A DNA stretch of 64,000 bases from Antilocapra americana (GCA_007570785.1 ML660777.1:7726866-7790865), one strand, 5' to 3'. Numbered from the stretch's first letter, positions 47,688 through 58,156 are shown. Notes: generated by a model not told the origin, from the letters alone. Program-made: numbers and translations.

Positions 47688-47896
47688 ATTGTGTATATAC
47701 TAAGTTGTTTCAGCTTTGTCCAACTCTGCGATCCTATGAACCGTAGCCTGCCAAGCTTCTCTGTCCATGGCATTTTCCAGGCAAAAATACTGGAGTGGGT
47801 TACCATGCTCTGTTTCAGGGGATCTTCCTGACCCAGGAGACGAACCCCTGTCTCTGACATCTTTCTCCTGCATTGGCAGGCAGGTTCTTTACCACA
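47688..47896 (-). mobile_element. Bov-tA SINE, antisense, with 11-bp target-site duplication
   Basis: The antisense copy runs from 'tatactaagttgtttcagct' to 'caggttctttaccac'. The tRNA-like head is slightly shortened. Perfect 11-bp repeats flank it. Confidence 0.95.
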
Positions 47897-47907
47897 AGAG
47901 TAGAATA
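47897..47907. repeat. Target-site duplication, right copy
   Basis: Second AGAGTAGAATA, partner of 47677-47687. Confidence 0.9.
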
Positions 47908-48040
47908 CACAAACATACAAATATAAACACACACTCTGAACGTGAGCCCTTTTTGTATTGCTTATATTCATCCTTTTTCTCATATCTAATGTTCTCAATA
48001 TCTTTTTGCCTTTTCTTACTGTTCATGGGATTCTCAAGTT

Positions 48041-48054
48041 AAGAATACTGAAGT
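48041..48054. repeat. Target-site duplication of nested L1, left copy
   Basis: AAGAATACTGAAGT, identical to 48276-48289. Confidence 0.95.
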
Positions 48055-48275
48055 TATATTGAAACAGGTTAATTATCATATGTGAAATCAATCGCCAGCC
48101 CAGGGTTGATGCTCAGGGCTGGTGCACCAAGATATCCCAGGAGGAGGGAATCAGGAGGGAGGAGGGAGGGGGGTTCTGGAGAGGGAGCATATGTAAACCC
48201 ATGGCAGTTTCATGTCATTGTATGGCAAAGCCAACACAATAAAGTAAAGAAAATTAAAAAAAAAAAAAAAGAAAA
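48055..48275 (+). mobile_element. Young ruminant L1 3' end nested inside BovB
   Basis: This 221-base insert carries the L1 3' UTR blocks 'caatcgccagcccagggttg', 'gggaggagggagg' and 'catatgtaaacccatggcag', ending in an A-rich tail. The same 3' UTR occurs in reverse at 49826-49960, confirming the family. The perfect 14-bp AAGAATACTGAAGT pair brackets it, so it inserted by L1 target-primed reverse transcription and split the BovB. Confidence 0.93.
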
Positions 48276-48289
48276 AAGAATACTGAAGT
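48276..48289. repeat. Target-site duplication of nested L1, right copy
   Basis: Second AAGAATACTGAAGT, after which the BovB alignment resumes at 'ggtttgccatt'. Confidence 0.95.
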
Positions 48290-49284
48290 GGTTTGCCATT
48301 CCCTTCTCCAGTAGATCATGTTTTGTCAGAACTCTCCACCATGATCTGTCCATTTTGGGTGGCCCTACCCTGCATAGCTCATAGTTTCATTGAATTAGAC
48401 AAGGCTGTGGTCCATGTGATTAGTTTGATTAGCTTTCTGTGATTGTGGTTTTCATTCTGTCCACCCTCTGATGGATAAGGACAAGAGGCTTATGGAAGCT
48501 TTCTTATGAGTGAGACTGTGGGGGAAACTGGGTCTTGCTCTGATGGATGAGGCCATGCTCAGTAAATCTTTAATCCTATTTTCTGTTTATAGGTGGGACT
48601 GTGTACCCTCCCTGTTGTTTGGCCAAACTATGGTGGAGATAATGAAGATAATGGTGAAATCCTTCAAAAAGTCCCATGCATGCACTGCTGCCTGTGACCC
48701 TGCAAGTGTGACCTGCTGCAGTTCATGGGGTCGAAAGAGTTGGACATGACCGAGCAACTGAACTGAGCTGAATGTTTTCAGTTTCTTAATAGAATCTTTT
48801 TAATGAACAGATGGTTTTTAATTTAATATGTCACATATGCTAATGTTTTCACTTATGAGTTTTCATTTTGTGTATTAGTTAAGAAAACTATGCCTACCAT
48901 GTGTAAATTAATAGTGCCACCAATTTTAAGATCTGCATCATTGATTGCTTTCTCTTTTGCATTTAAACCTATCATCTATCTATCTGTAAGGAATTTTTGT
49001 GTGTGATTTGAGGTAGTGGACTAGACTAATTTTTTCCCCTTATATGGACAACCATTTTGTCTTAACAGCATTTATTGAAAAATACATCCTTACTCCTATA
49101 GTCTGCATTGACAGCTTTTTATCTTTTTTTTTCTGTCCCATTGATGTATTGGTTTATTTCTGCATCTATTCAAACTGTCTTAATTACTACAGATATTTAA
49201 TAATATTCACTTTCAGTATATATAAATTTTCAAATACTATTCTTCTGCTTTGAGTTTGTGGGCAATTTCTTGGAGGGTTATATA

Positions 49285-49490
49285 GGGCTTCCCTGGTGGC
49301 TCAGACAGTGAAGAAGTTGCCTGCAATGCAGGAGACCCAGGTTTGATCCCTGGGTGGGGAAGATCCCCTGGAGAAGAAAATGGCAACCCACTCCAGTACT
49401 CTTGCAAGGATGATCCCATGGACAGAGTAACCTGTGAGCTACAGTTCATGGGGTCACAAAGAGTCAGACAGGACTGAATGACTTTGGTAC
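49285..49490 (+). mobile_element. Bov-tA SINE
   Basis: The head 'gggcttccctggtggctcag', B-box 'gtttgatccctgg', body and 3' end 'gactgaatgac' are all present. Inserted in the antisense old L1. Confidence 0.96.
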
Positions 49491-49806
49491 ATATCTTTAA
49501 ACTTCCTAATCAGCTTAAAAATGACAACATACCTGTTGGAAGTTTGTGCTTGTATTGAATTGACAAACAATTTAGAGAGAAATTGGCATGCATACACCTG
49601 CTCAAACTAGCAAATTTGGATCTTTCAATATATACATGAACATAATATATCCTGTACTTATTTAGATCTTTCTTATTCCCTATAGTTTTCCTGTTGTTGA
49701 TTCATTTTACTGACTAGTATTCTCAGTACAATACTGGACAGTCCTAACAGGCTTTTTTCTTGTTTGTTTTCTATTTCAAGAATTGTCCATTGGGACAAGT
49801 GAGTAG

Positions 49807-50437
49807 TGTGTTTCTTTTTTTTTTGTTTTTGCCATACATTGTCATGATATCACCATGGGTTTACATATGCTTCCCCTCCGGAACCCCCCTCCCTCCTCCC
49901 TCCCCCCCAGGAAATCTTGCTGTACCAGCCCCGAGCATCAATCCTGGGCTGGCGATTGATTAGACACATGACAATTAACATGCTTCAATGCCCTTCTCCC
50001 ATATCATCCCACCCTTACCCTCATCAACAAAGTCCACGAGTCTATTCTATACATCTGCGTTCCTTTTGCTGTCTTGCATGTTGGGTTCTCGTTACCGTCT
50101 TTCTAAATTCCATATATATGCGTTAATATACTGTATTGTCGTTTTTGCTTCTGGCTTACTTCACTCTGGATAATGGGCTCCAGTTTCGTCCATCTGAGTA
50201 GAATTGCTTCAAATGATTTTTTTTTTAATGCTGAGTAATATTCCATTGTGTATATGTACCACAGCTTTCTTATCCATTCGTCAGTTGATGGGCATCTAGG
50301 TTGCTTCCATGTCCTGGCTATTGTAAACAATGCAGCGATGAACATTGGGGTACACGTGGCTCTTTCAATTCTGGTTTCCTCGGTGTATATGCCCAGCAGT
50401 GGGATTGCTGGGTCATATGGCAGGTCTATTTGCAGCT
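49807..50437 (-). mobile_element. Young ruminant L1 3' end, antisense, 5'-truncated
   Basis: On the minus strand this carries the C-terminal end of ORF2, a 3' UTR with the G-rich block ('gggggggagggaggagg') and a poly-A tail (plus-strand T run at 49817-49824). It is about 630 bases long. The coding part is open and close to intact, so the element is much younger than its L1M host. No unambiguous target duplication was found by eye. Confidence 0.92.
50103..50435 (-). pseudogene. L1 ORF2p C-terminal fragment
   Basis: About 110 residues of the C-terminus of L1 ORF2 protein are uninterrupted to a natural-looking stop. They include 'LPYDPAIPLLGIYTEET', 'MFIAALFTIARTWKQPRCPS', 'WYIYTMEYYSA' and 'EPIIQSEVSQKQ'. 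The longer open frame reaching 50495 includes about 20 codons of flanking, unrelated DNA. The RT and endonuclease domains are absent because of 5' truncation, so it is non-functional. Confidence 0.9.
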
Positions 50438-50999
50438 TTGTTTGTTTAACATTATGTAACCTTACTGATTTTTGTCTATTTTTTCTATAATTCATGTGAT
50501 ATTTTAATTTTTCCCATTATGGTTACAAATTTGTTCTCTTTTTGGTTCTTTTGTCATTTCCTTTATGTAGTCTGAAACTGTTACTAACAGTACATAGAGC
50601 TATATTTCTTTGCAGTAAAGGGAATTTTGATTTCAGTATACTTTTTGGTACTAACATGGCTGAAATATATTTATTTAGGTTGATATTGTTCCATCATCTA
50701 TTTTCATGTTACCTCTAATCTTTTATAGTGTCTCTTTTAAATGCTGACTTTGGTGGATTTTTTTTGTAATCGGAGTAATTAATACCTTTAGATTAATTGT
50801 ATTTATTGATATCTTTGGGTTTAAGTTTAATCTAATCTTTTCCTACTTGATTCAATAATCATTTTTTCCCTTTTATAACATTTTGTTGCCTTATTTTAGA
50901 ATAAGTGAGTATTATTTAATCATTTTTTTTTCTATCAGCTTTGCCCTCTTGTTTACTTTATTTGTTAAACATGAATATAACTCCAACACTGAATGGTCA

Positions 51000-52235
51000 A
51001 AAGCTACTGTTCAGACACCATACTAAAAAAGGTACATAGGATAAACACATATGAAAAGGTGGTCAAAATCATATGTTATTAGGAAATTGCAAATTAAACA
51101 ACAAAAGATATCACTACATATTTATTAGAATGGCCAGAGTAGAAAATACTGGAAAAACCAAATGCCAGCAAGAACAGCAAATTATACTTACCTTTTGCAA
51201 GATAGAAGTGCAACATGGTACAGCCATTTTGGGAGACAATTTGGCACTTTCTTACAAAACTAAACACACTCCTACCATATGATCCAGCAGTAGTTCTCCT
51301 TGAGATTTACCTAGCTAAAGTGAAAAAACTTGCTTCCACACAAAAACCTGCTCTTGAAATTTTATAGCAGTTTCATCTACAATTGCCAAAACTTTGAAAA
51401 AAATAAAATGTCCTTTAATAAGTGAATGGATAAGCAAAAGTGATATATTTGGACTATGGAGTATTATTTAACACTAAAAGGAAATGAAGTAATGATCCAT
51501 ACTGCTCTGAAAACACATGGAAGTAACTTAAATGCATATTGCCAAGTGAAGAAAGGCAGTCTGAAATGTCTACATATCCTGTGATTCTAGCTATATATCT
51601 TTCTGGAAAAGGTTCAAATACAGAAACAGGAGTGCTTCCCAGGTGGTGCTAGTGGTAAAGAACCCACCTGCCAATGCAGGAGACATAAGAGACTCAAGTT
51701 TGATCCCTAGATCCCCTGGAGAAGGAAATGGTAACCCACTCCAGTATTCTTGCCTGGAGAATCCCAGGGAAGACAGAAAAGCCTGGCAGGCCACAGTCCA
51801 TAGGATCACAAAGAATCGGACAGGATTGAAGAGATTTAGCACTCTTAGAGACAAGATGATCAGAGGTTGCCATAGGACTGGGTGATGGGAGAGAGAATAT
51901 GAATGAATATGTAAAGCGCAGGGATGTTAAAGGGCAGTGAAGCTGTCTAGGTTACTGTAATAGTGGATACATGACATTATACATTTGTCAAAACCACTAG
52001 AACTAAACAATGCAAATAATAACCCTAATGCGAGCTACAGGCTTTACTTAACTAATTATTGACCAAGATTGGTTCACCCTTGTAATACATGTACCATACG
52101 AATGCAAGATATTAATAAAAAGGAGGAAACTATGGGGAGGATAACAAAAGATACTCTCTGTATTTAGGGCTCAATTTTTTGGAAATACTAAAACTGTTCT
52201 GAAAAACAAAGTCCAGTGATGAAAACCAAAAAAAT
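51000..52235 (+). mobile_element. Ancient L1 (L1M-type) ORF2 end and 3' UTR, sense, split by a SINE
   Basis: 'acaccatactaaaaaaggta', 'gggagacaatttggcacttt' and 'ctaccatatgatccagcagt' are ORF2 C-terminal; the remnant reads like 'PYDPAVVLLEIYLAK'. After the SINE, 'atgacattatacatttgtca' and 'gttctgaaaaacaaagtcca' are 3' UTR. The frames carry multiple stops. Confidence 0.75.
51631..51848 (+). mobile_element. Bov-tA SINE (variant head)
   Basis: Head 'gtgcttcccaggtggtgcta' with the 'caggagacataagagactca' block, then the standard body. A short internal gap removes part of the 'gggttgggaagatcc' stretch. Inserted in the old L1 3' UTR. Confidence 0.94.
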
Positions 52236-52624
52236 CAGCAGTACCCTCCTTCCAGAATAGTAGGATCTTAGCCAACGCTTCTCCTTATGACAACCCTTAA
52301 AAAATTTTAAGTCAACTGTATTCAGGCAAAATTTACACATTGTAAATATGTATATTTTAGATGTAAATTTCAGTGGATTTTACTCAGTGTGTATATCCAT
52401 GTAACCACTGTCACAATCAAGATGTAAAATATTTGCATTACCTCCTAAGGTTTTCAGTACACTTTGCCAGTGAATCCTCACCTTCCACTCATGTCTCTGA
52501 GTAATTGTTGATTTATGTATCTATTAGTTTTTTTAAAACATCTTCTAAAAGGAAGTATGCAAAATGCACTCTATTCTGTAAGGCTTTTTATGCTCAGTTT
52601 AATATCTGTGATGTCTGTCCACAT

Positions 52625-52664
52625 TATAGTGCATACCACCGGTTTATAGTGCATATCACCGGTT
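52625..52664. repeat. 20-bp direct tandem duplication
   Basis: TATAGTGCATACCACCGGTT (52625-52644) is repeated at 52645-52664 with a single C-to-T difference. It lies within the L1 remnant, 9 bases left of a SINE target duplication. Confidence 0.95.
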
Positions 52665-52672
52665 CATTCCTT

Positions 52673-52683
52673 TCTAAACTAAG
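52673..52683. repeat. Target-site duplication, left copy
   Basis: TCTAAACTAAG pairs with TCTATACTAAG at 52808-52818, one mismatch. Confidence 0.75.
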
Positions 52684-52807
52684 GGAAGTGAAATCGCTCA
52701 GTCATGTCCGACTCTTTGTGACCCCACTGACTGTAGCCTACCAGGCTTCTCCATCCATGGGATTTTCCAGGCAAGAGTGCCAGAGTAGGTTGCCATTTCC
52801 TTCTCCA
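52684..52807 (-). mobile_element. Bov-tA SINE, antisense, 5'-truncated, with target-site duplication
   Basis: Only the 3' two-thirds are present, ending at 'gccatttccttctcca', so the tRNA-like head is missing. Near-identical 11-bp repeats bracket exactly this truncated length, showing it was truncated on insertion. Confidence 0.93.
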
Positions 52808-52818
52808 TCTATACTAAG
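52808..52818. repeat. Target-site duplication, right copy
   Basis: TCTATACTAAG, partner of 52673-52683. Confidence 0.75.
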
Positions 52819-52985
52819 CATACTTTCATAAAGATATAATTTGTTTATCTAACCACCTGCTGATGGACATTTGGTTCATTAAAAGTTTTTGACAATTATG
52901 AATGAAACTGCTATAAATCATTATTCAGATGTCCTTGTAGATATATATCTTCACGTATTTTAAAAAAATATGTGTAGAATCCATC

Positions 52986-53100
52986 TTTTAAAATTGAATT
53001 ATAGTTGCTTTACAATGTTATATTGGTTTCTGCTATAAAACAAATGAATCAACTATATGATTACATATGTCTCCTCCCTCTTCTTGAGATGTATGGGTTT
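52986..53100 (-). mobile_element. Artiodactyl L1 3' end fragment, antisense
   Basis: 'ttgaattatagttgctttac', 'aatgttatattggtttctgc' and 'gtctcctccctcttcttgag' match the artiodactyl L1 3' UTR in reverse. Confidence 0.6.
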
Positions 53101-53721
53101 TGGATTTTTAGTATTCACTTTTATTAATTTGTCATTGTGTACAGGAAGTTTTCTGAATCAAAGATTTCTTTTTGATTTCACATAGTGATTCAAAAGTGTA
53201 TTGCCCCTACTTTCATTATTCTAACTTTACCCCTGAGGTAATATGAGAACCCATAGAAACATTTACTACACAAATAATCAGACAGTCCTTAGGTACAGAT
53301 GAGAAAAAAGTGATTTGTCTCTGCTAGAAGAGAAAAAGGCAGTTAGCTTTCTGACTTCTGAAAGGGTCTTCTCATTACTTCAATTTCTTGGTATGTAAAT
53401 AAGATCTATTCTAGAACCAGATAACCCCATGAGTCTCACACTGTAAGAACTAGAGATATCTTCAAGGTTGGGGCCAAATTCCTCCTATAAATGTAAATAA
53501 GGTGGAAGATAAGATTTCAATCATCATGATTTGTCAAGAGTTAATCAAGACTTCTATCCCTGGATGTAACCATTGATTGGAAGAGATAAGAGAAGGTTTT
53601 ATCATGTTTTTGAATTAGATAAATTAGTTCTGTCCTTAGGAAAACAAATGGCAATAGATCTAATCTTTACAGTATGCAACAACTATTCTAGGAGAAGTGA
53701 AAGTAAACAATCTCTAACTTT
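53101..53721. other. No recognised gene or repeat
   Basis: Unassigned sequence before a BovB copy. Confidence 0.45.
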
Positions 53722-53802
53722 ACATCAGTAATACTGAAAAAGCTGAAGTTGAATTGCTCCATGAAGACCTACAAGACCTTCTAGAACTAACATCATAAAG
53801 GG

Positions 53803-54134
53803 ATGTCCTTTTCATTATAGGAGACTGGAATGCAAAAGTGGGAAGTCAAGAGATACCTGGAGTAACAGACAAATGTGACCATGGAGTACAAAACGAAGCA
53901 GGTCAAAGGCTAAAAGAGTTTTGCCAAGAGAATGCACTGGTCGTAGAAAACACTCTCTTCCAAAAACACAAAAGAAGACTCCACACATGGATACCACCAG
54001 ATGGTCAATACCAAAATCAGACTGATTATATTCTATGCAGTGAAAGATGGAAAAGCTCTGTAAAGTCAGCAAAAACAAAGTGGGAGCTGACTATAGCTCA
54101 GATCATGAACTCTGTATTGCCAAATTCAGACTGA
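53803..54134 (+). pseudogene. BovB APE endonuclease fragment
   Basis: The frame reads 'LFIIGDWNAKVGSQEIPG', matching the GD(W/F)NA catalytic motif of AP-like endonucleases, and continues to 'TDYILCSERW'. A TAA lies just upstream (near 53797), and the downstream catalytic Ser-Asp-His triplet is found in a different frame ('tcagatcatgaa' near 54099), so a frameshift separates the motifs. The N-terminal third of the domain is missing. Confidence 0.85.
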
Positions 54135-54416
54135 AATTGAAAAAAGTAGGGAAAACCACTAGACCACTCAGGTATGACCTAAATCAAATCTCATGATTAT
54201 ACAGTGGAAGTGACAAATAGATTCAAGGGATCAGATTTGAGAGAGTGCCTGAAGAAATATGGATGAAGGTTCATGACATTGTATAAGAAGTAGTGATCAA
54301 GACCATCTCCAAGAAAAAGAAATTCAAAAGGCAAAATGGTTGTCTGAGGATGCCTTACAGATAGCTCTGAAAAGAAGAGAAGTGAAAGGCAAGGAGAAAA
54401 AGAAAGATATACTCAT

Positions 54417-55013
54417 TTGAATGCAGAGTTCCAAAGGACAGCAAGGAGAGATAAGAAAGCCTTCCTCGGTGATCAATGCAAAGAAATAGAGGAAAACAAC
54501 AGAATGGAAAAGATTAGAGATCTCTTCAAGAAAATAAGAGATACCAAGGGAAATTTTCATGCAAAGATGGGGACAATAAAGGACAGAAATGGCATGGACC
54601 TAACAGAAACAGAAGATATTAAGAAGAGGTGGCAAGAATACACAGAAGAACTATCCAAAAAAGATCTTCATGAACCAGATAACCATGATAGTGTGATCAC
54701 TCACCTTAAGCCAGAGATCCTGGAATGTGAAGTCAAGTGGGACTTTGAAAACATCACTACAAAAAAAGCTAGTGAAGGTGATGCAATTGCAGTTGAGCTA
54801 TTTCAAATCCTAAAAGATGCCGCTGGTGAAGTGCTGCACTCAATATGCCAGCAAATTTGGAAAGCTCAGCAGTGGCCACAGGACTGGAAAAGTTCAGTTT
54901 TCCTTCTAATCCCAAAGAAAGGCAATGCCAAAGAATGTTCAAACTACCTCACAATTGTACTCATCTCACATGCTAGAAAAGTAATGCTCAAAATTCTCCA
55001 AGCCAGTTTTTAA
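54417..55013 (+). pseudogene. BovB connector and RT N-terminal part
   Basis: A 198-residue open frame contains the basic linker 'RRDKKAFLGDQCKEIEENNR', then 'DIKKRWQEYTEELSKKDLHE'. 'SVFLLIPKKGNAKECSNY' follows; it is the RT fingers block with the IPKKG motif, at about residues 160-177. It ends shortly before the 'QAGFRKGRGTRDQ' block, which is in the next frame (55020-55442). The first ATG is internal. Confidence 0.88.
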
Positions 55014-55019
55014 TAGTAT

Positions 55020-55442
55020 ATGAATCATGAGCTTTCAGATGTTCAAGCTGGATTTAGAAAAGGCAGAGGAACCAGAGATCAAATTACCAACATCTGCTGG
55101 ATCCTCGGTAAAGCAGGAGAGTTCCAGGAAAACATCTACTTCTGTTTTATTGACTATGACAAAGCCTTTGACTGTATGGATCGCAATAAACTATGGAAAA
55201 TTCTTCAAGAGATAGGAATACCAGACCACCTGACCTGCCTCCTGAGAAATCTGTATGCAGGTCAAGAAGCAACAGGTAGAACTGGACATGAAAAGCAGAC
55301 TGGTTCCAAATCGGGAAAGGAATATGTCAAGTCTGTATGTTATTACCCTGCTTACTTAACTTATATGCTTGGTACATCATGTGAAATGCCAGGATGGATG
55401 AAGCACAAGCTGGAATCAGGATTGCCAGGAGAAATATCATGA
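55020..55442 (+). pseudogene. BovB RT central part, broken before motif C
   Basis: The frame carries 'VQAGFRKGRGTRDQITNICW', motif A as 'FIDYDKAFDCMD', and 'GIPDHLTCLLRNLYAGQEA'. After 'RTGHEKQTGSKSGKEYVK' the frame slips, so motif B is not readable in frame. Motif C is absent because the copy ends. Confidence 0.88.
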
Positions 55443-55702
55443 AACTGGGAGATTATCCTGAATTATCCACATGGGCCCAATGTATTCATAAGGGTTCCTA
55501 TAAAAGGAGAGTTACATTAGACAAGAAAAGTGAAGACAGAGCAGAGGTCAACATGATGTCATTGCTGGAAGAGTGAGTAAAGCCAATGGATTTTAGCCCA
55601 GTGAACCCAATTTTGAACTTCCAACCTCCCAAACTGTAAAATAATAAATTTGTGTTGTTTTAAGCTACTTAGTTTTTAATAATTTGTTACAATAACAATG
55701 GA
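55439..55702 (+). mobile_element. MaLR-type LTR, 3' half, sense
   Basis: 'gggagattatcctgaattat', 'ccacatgggcccaatgtatt', 'gttttaagctacttagtttt' and 'ttgttacaataacaatggaa' match the same old LTR family as 25169-25620, second half only. Its 5' half is not present on the far side of the BovB copy. Confidence 0.75.
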
Positions 55703-56816
55703 AAATGGATCTATGTCCAAATGATTTATCATACAATTTGCAACTTTTTTGAGAGTAAGAGGAGGGGCAGTTGGGTATGACAATGTGACAACAGCTAGAA
55801 ATAAGGAAAGTCCATGTCAAATTGAGATGAATGTTTACACTATCTATGAGGCCACTTTGTAACTTTGTTAGAAAGTGAGTTAGCTTTCATGATAATTGTC
55901 CTTTCATATATACGGTATTGGATAGTCTAATATGAACTGATACAATATTTAGATGAGTATAACAACTTCCTGAAAGTAAAAGTCAAAGTATTATTGAGCA
56001 CTTATAAACATGAAATTTGTTGGTCACTTTTTGCTATGGGTTTTTCTCCCTGAAGACCATCTCTTAGGAAACTTGGCTATAAGCAACAAATTCTACTGTA
56101 ATTATTAAGGCCAAACAAAACACTACCCAAAATGCAATATCTTATTCTAATTATGAGAGAAATTAAAAAAAAGAATCCCAACAAGGAACATTCTACAAAA
56201 TATCTAAGCAGTAATCCTAAAAACTTCCAAGATCATCAAAACAAAGAAAGTCTGAGAATTTGTCAAAAATAAGCATAAACTAAGCAGATAGGATAATTTA
56301 ATGTAATGTGATAACCTGAATAGGACAGAGAAAGGATATTAAAAATAATTTGAGGAAATTTTAATGAAGTATAGACTTTAAAAATAATGATGTATAAATA
56401 TGGTTCATTAACTATAAAAAATGTACTATATTAATGTGAGGTGTCAATAAAACTGTGTGTAGGATATATTGGAGCTCTCTGTGCTATCTGTCTAAAAATA
56501 TTTTTAAAAATATTTATTTTAAAAAATTTATTTTAAAACATTTAATTAAAAACTCTAATGAAAGCATTTTAATTCAAAAATATGTGAACACTAAAGAGAA
56601 AAGTCAGAACATCATATTTGTGAGATACATATTTACATTTTTAATTCTGACAGACAATACATTTAAAATCCATGTCTCTTATGATCAGCCTTATTTTATT
56701 TTTAGAACATTATTAATCATGATGACTTTTATTTTCCCTTATGGCTCTAATCTACTCTGACTTTATGACAGATTCCAAAGTTTGAAGAGCTGACTTTTGA
56801 AGACAGTTGTACAAAT
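55703..56816. other. No recognised gene or repeat
   Basis: AT-rich. The 101-codon plus frame at 56455-56760 starts with a non-ATG codon and is low-complexity. Confidence 0.45.
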
Positions 56817-57132
56817 GTTGTTGTTGTTCAGTCGCTGAGTCATCTCCAACTCTTTGCCATCCCAGGGACTGCAGCATGCCAGACTTTCCTGTCCTTTAGC
56901 ATCTCCCAAACTTTGCTCAAATTTGTGTCCGTTAAGTAGGTGATGCTATCCAACCACCTCATCCTCTGCTGTTGTCTTCTTCTTTTATCTTCAATCTTTC
57001 ACAGCATCAGTGTCTTTTTCCCATGAGTTGGCTCTTTGCTTCAAGTGGCCAAAGTATTAGAGCTTCAAGCATCAATCTTTTAAGTGAATATTCAGCGTTT
57101 ATTTCCTTTAGGTTTGACTGGTTTGATTGTAT
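56817..57132 (-). mobile_element. BovB 3' end, antisense
   Basis: 'ttgttgttgttcagtcgctg', 'aggtgatgctatccaaccac' and 'aagtggccaaagtattagag' are antisense BovB 3' blocks. The copy is diverged and 5'-truncated at about 57132. Confidence 0.9.
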
Positions 57133-57943
57133 ATAAATCTGATGCTGTGCTTGGTATCTTAGCAATTTTAACTTTATAATTTAGGAGATGCAGTCTATAA
57201 CCTGTAAAGGCCCTCGTAGCCAACAAGGCTGCCCTCAGTCACAGAGCTAATATGAGTCAAAGATAAGGAAACCAACCATCTTTTTTATAATGAAGAGTAG
57301 CTCCCAGTGAGAGAAGAGATGGACCTGTACTGGGGTTCTTGCTTCTGTGGACTTTAGATGTATCTTCTTTTCCATGAAAAGTGTTAACTTTTGTTTGCGA
57401 AACAAAAGTCGAGGGAGCCACAACTAGCTATTTTACTCCAACTTTCATGTCTAAGGATATTCCACAAAGGTTTGGGACTAAGGTTCTATTGCAAAGTGTA
57501 CTGTGGATTTTCTTGTAATGGATCAACTTTATATTTCTCTCAGGAAGTTTTGGTAACAGTAGGTAGATTATCAAATATTTGGGTTTTAGTCATTTCTGTT
57601 TCTTTCCATAACAGCCAAGGCTAGCATTTTCTATCTGTAAACTTTTATAAATAGAATCTACCTTTAAATTATCAAATTCAAAAAATTAATATAGGCTTAT
57701 GAATATAGGAAGATAATTTTATTCATACATGTGATTTTTATAAAACTTTCAATAGTTAATTTCAACATTTATATATTACTATTAGTTTTATTATGCATTA
57801 ATACTATTTCTTCAATATTATGGTAATTTTAGAAAATATGTTTATATGTAATTAATTTATTATTTTAAATATAAGTAAATATTTTTTCAAATTTCTCAGT
57901 TTTACTATCTAATTTAAAAATTCAGAGTTACAGCCTGAAAGAA
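57133..57943. other. No recognised gene or repeat
   Basis: Unassigned. The plus frame at 57391-57624 has a non-ATG start and no domain. Confidence 0.45.
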
Positions 57944-58156
57944 AGTGAAAATGTTTGTTGCTCAGTGGTGTCCAATTCTTTGTGACCCCGCAGACTGTAG
58001 CCTGCCAGGTTCCTCTATCCATGGAGTTTTCCAGGCAAGAGTACCAGAGTGGGTTGCCATTTCCCTTTCTAGGGGATCTTCCCAGCCCAGAGATAGAAAC
58101 TGGGTCTCCCCTGTCGCAGGCAAGATTCTTTACTGTCTGATCCACCAGGGAAGCCC
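57944..58156 (-). mobile_element. Bov-tA SINE, antisense
   Basis: The complete antisense copy runs from 'gttgctcagtggtgtccaat' to 'tgatccaccagggaagcc'. The overlapping frames on both strands are its translations. Confidence 0.95.

Larger units (their letters stand above)
48000..48772 (-). mobile_element. BovB copy: inverted 5' region joined to sense 3' terminus
   Basis: Positions 48000-48054 and 48290-48712 are antisense to the BovB region upstream of the ORF ('ttttgccttttcttactgtt', 'gtcagaactctccaccatga', 'actatggtggagataatgaa'). Positions 48713-48772 are the sense 3' terminus ('ttcatggggtcgaaagagtt' to 'gaactgagctgaa'). Essentially the whole coding region is missing. The join falls in the shared word 'ctgctgcag'. 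A young L1 3' end (48055-48275) is nested in the antisense part. Confidence 0.85.
48800..50960 (-). mobile_element. Ancient L1 (L1M-type), antisense, split by a SINE and a young L1
   Basis: 'cagcatttattgaaaaatac' (49069), 'gtcccattgatgtattggtt' (49135), 'cagtacaatactggacagtc' (49725) and 'ttattgatatctttgggttt' (50803) are antisense L1M landmarks running from 3' UTR into ORF2. Interruptions are the Bov-tA at 49285-49490 and the young L1 at 49807-50437. Confidence 0.65.
52300..52985 (-). mobile_element. Ancient L1 3' region, antisense, split by a SINE
   Basis: 'aaatttcagtggattttact', 'ccatgtaaccactgtcacaa' and, beyond the SINE, 'tgctgatggacatttggttc' are antisense old-L1 3' landmarks. Confidence 0.65.
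53722..55438 (+). mobile_element. BovB LINE, sense, 1.7 kb from endonuclease to RT, lacking the 3' end
   Basis: This is the most coding-rich BovB segment here. It begins within the APE endonuclease region and runs through the connector into the RT. It stops at 'gccaggagaaatatcat', just before the position of motif C, where the consensus would continue with another ~650 bases. There is therefore no 3' end, tail or flanking duplication. Several frameshifts and stops break the ORF. It abuts a MaLR LTR half. Confidence 0.93.

Noticed and set aside
56455..56760. 101-codon plus frame
   Set aside because: Non-ATG start, Lys/Ile/Phe-rich, no domain; expected by chance at this AT content.
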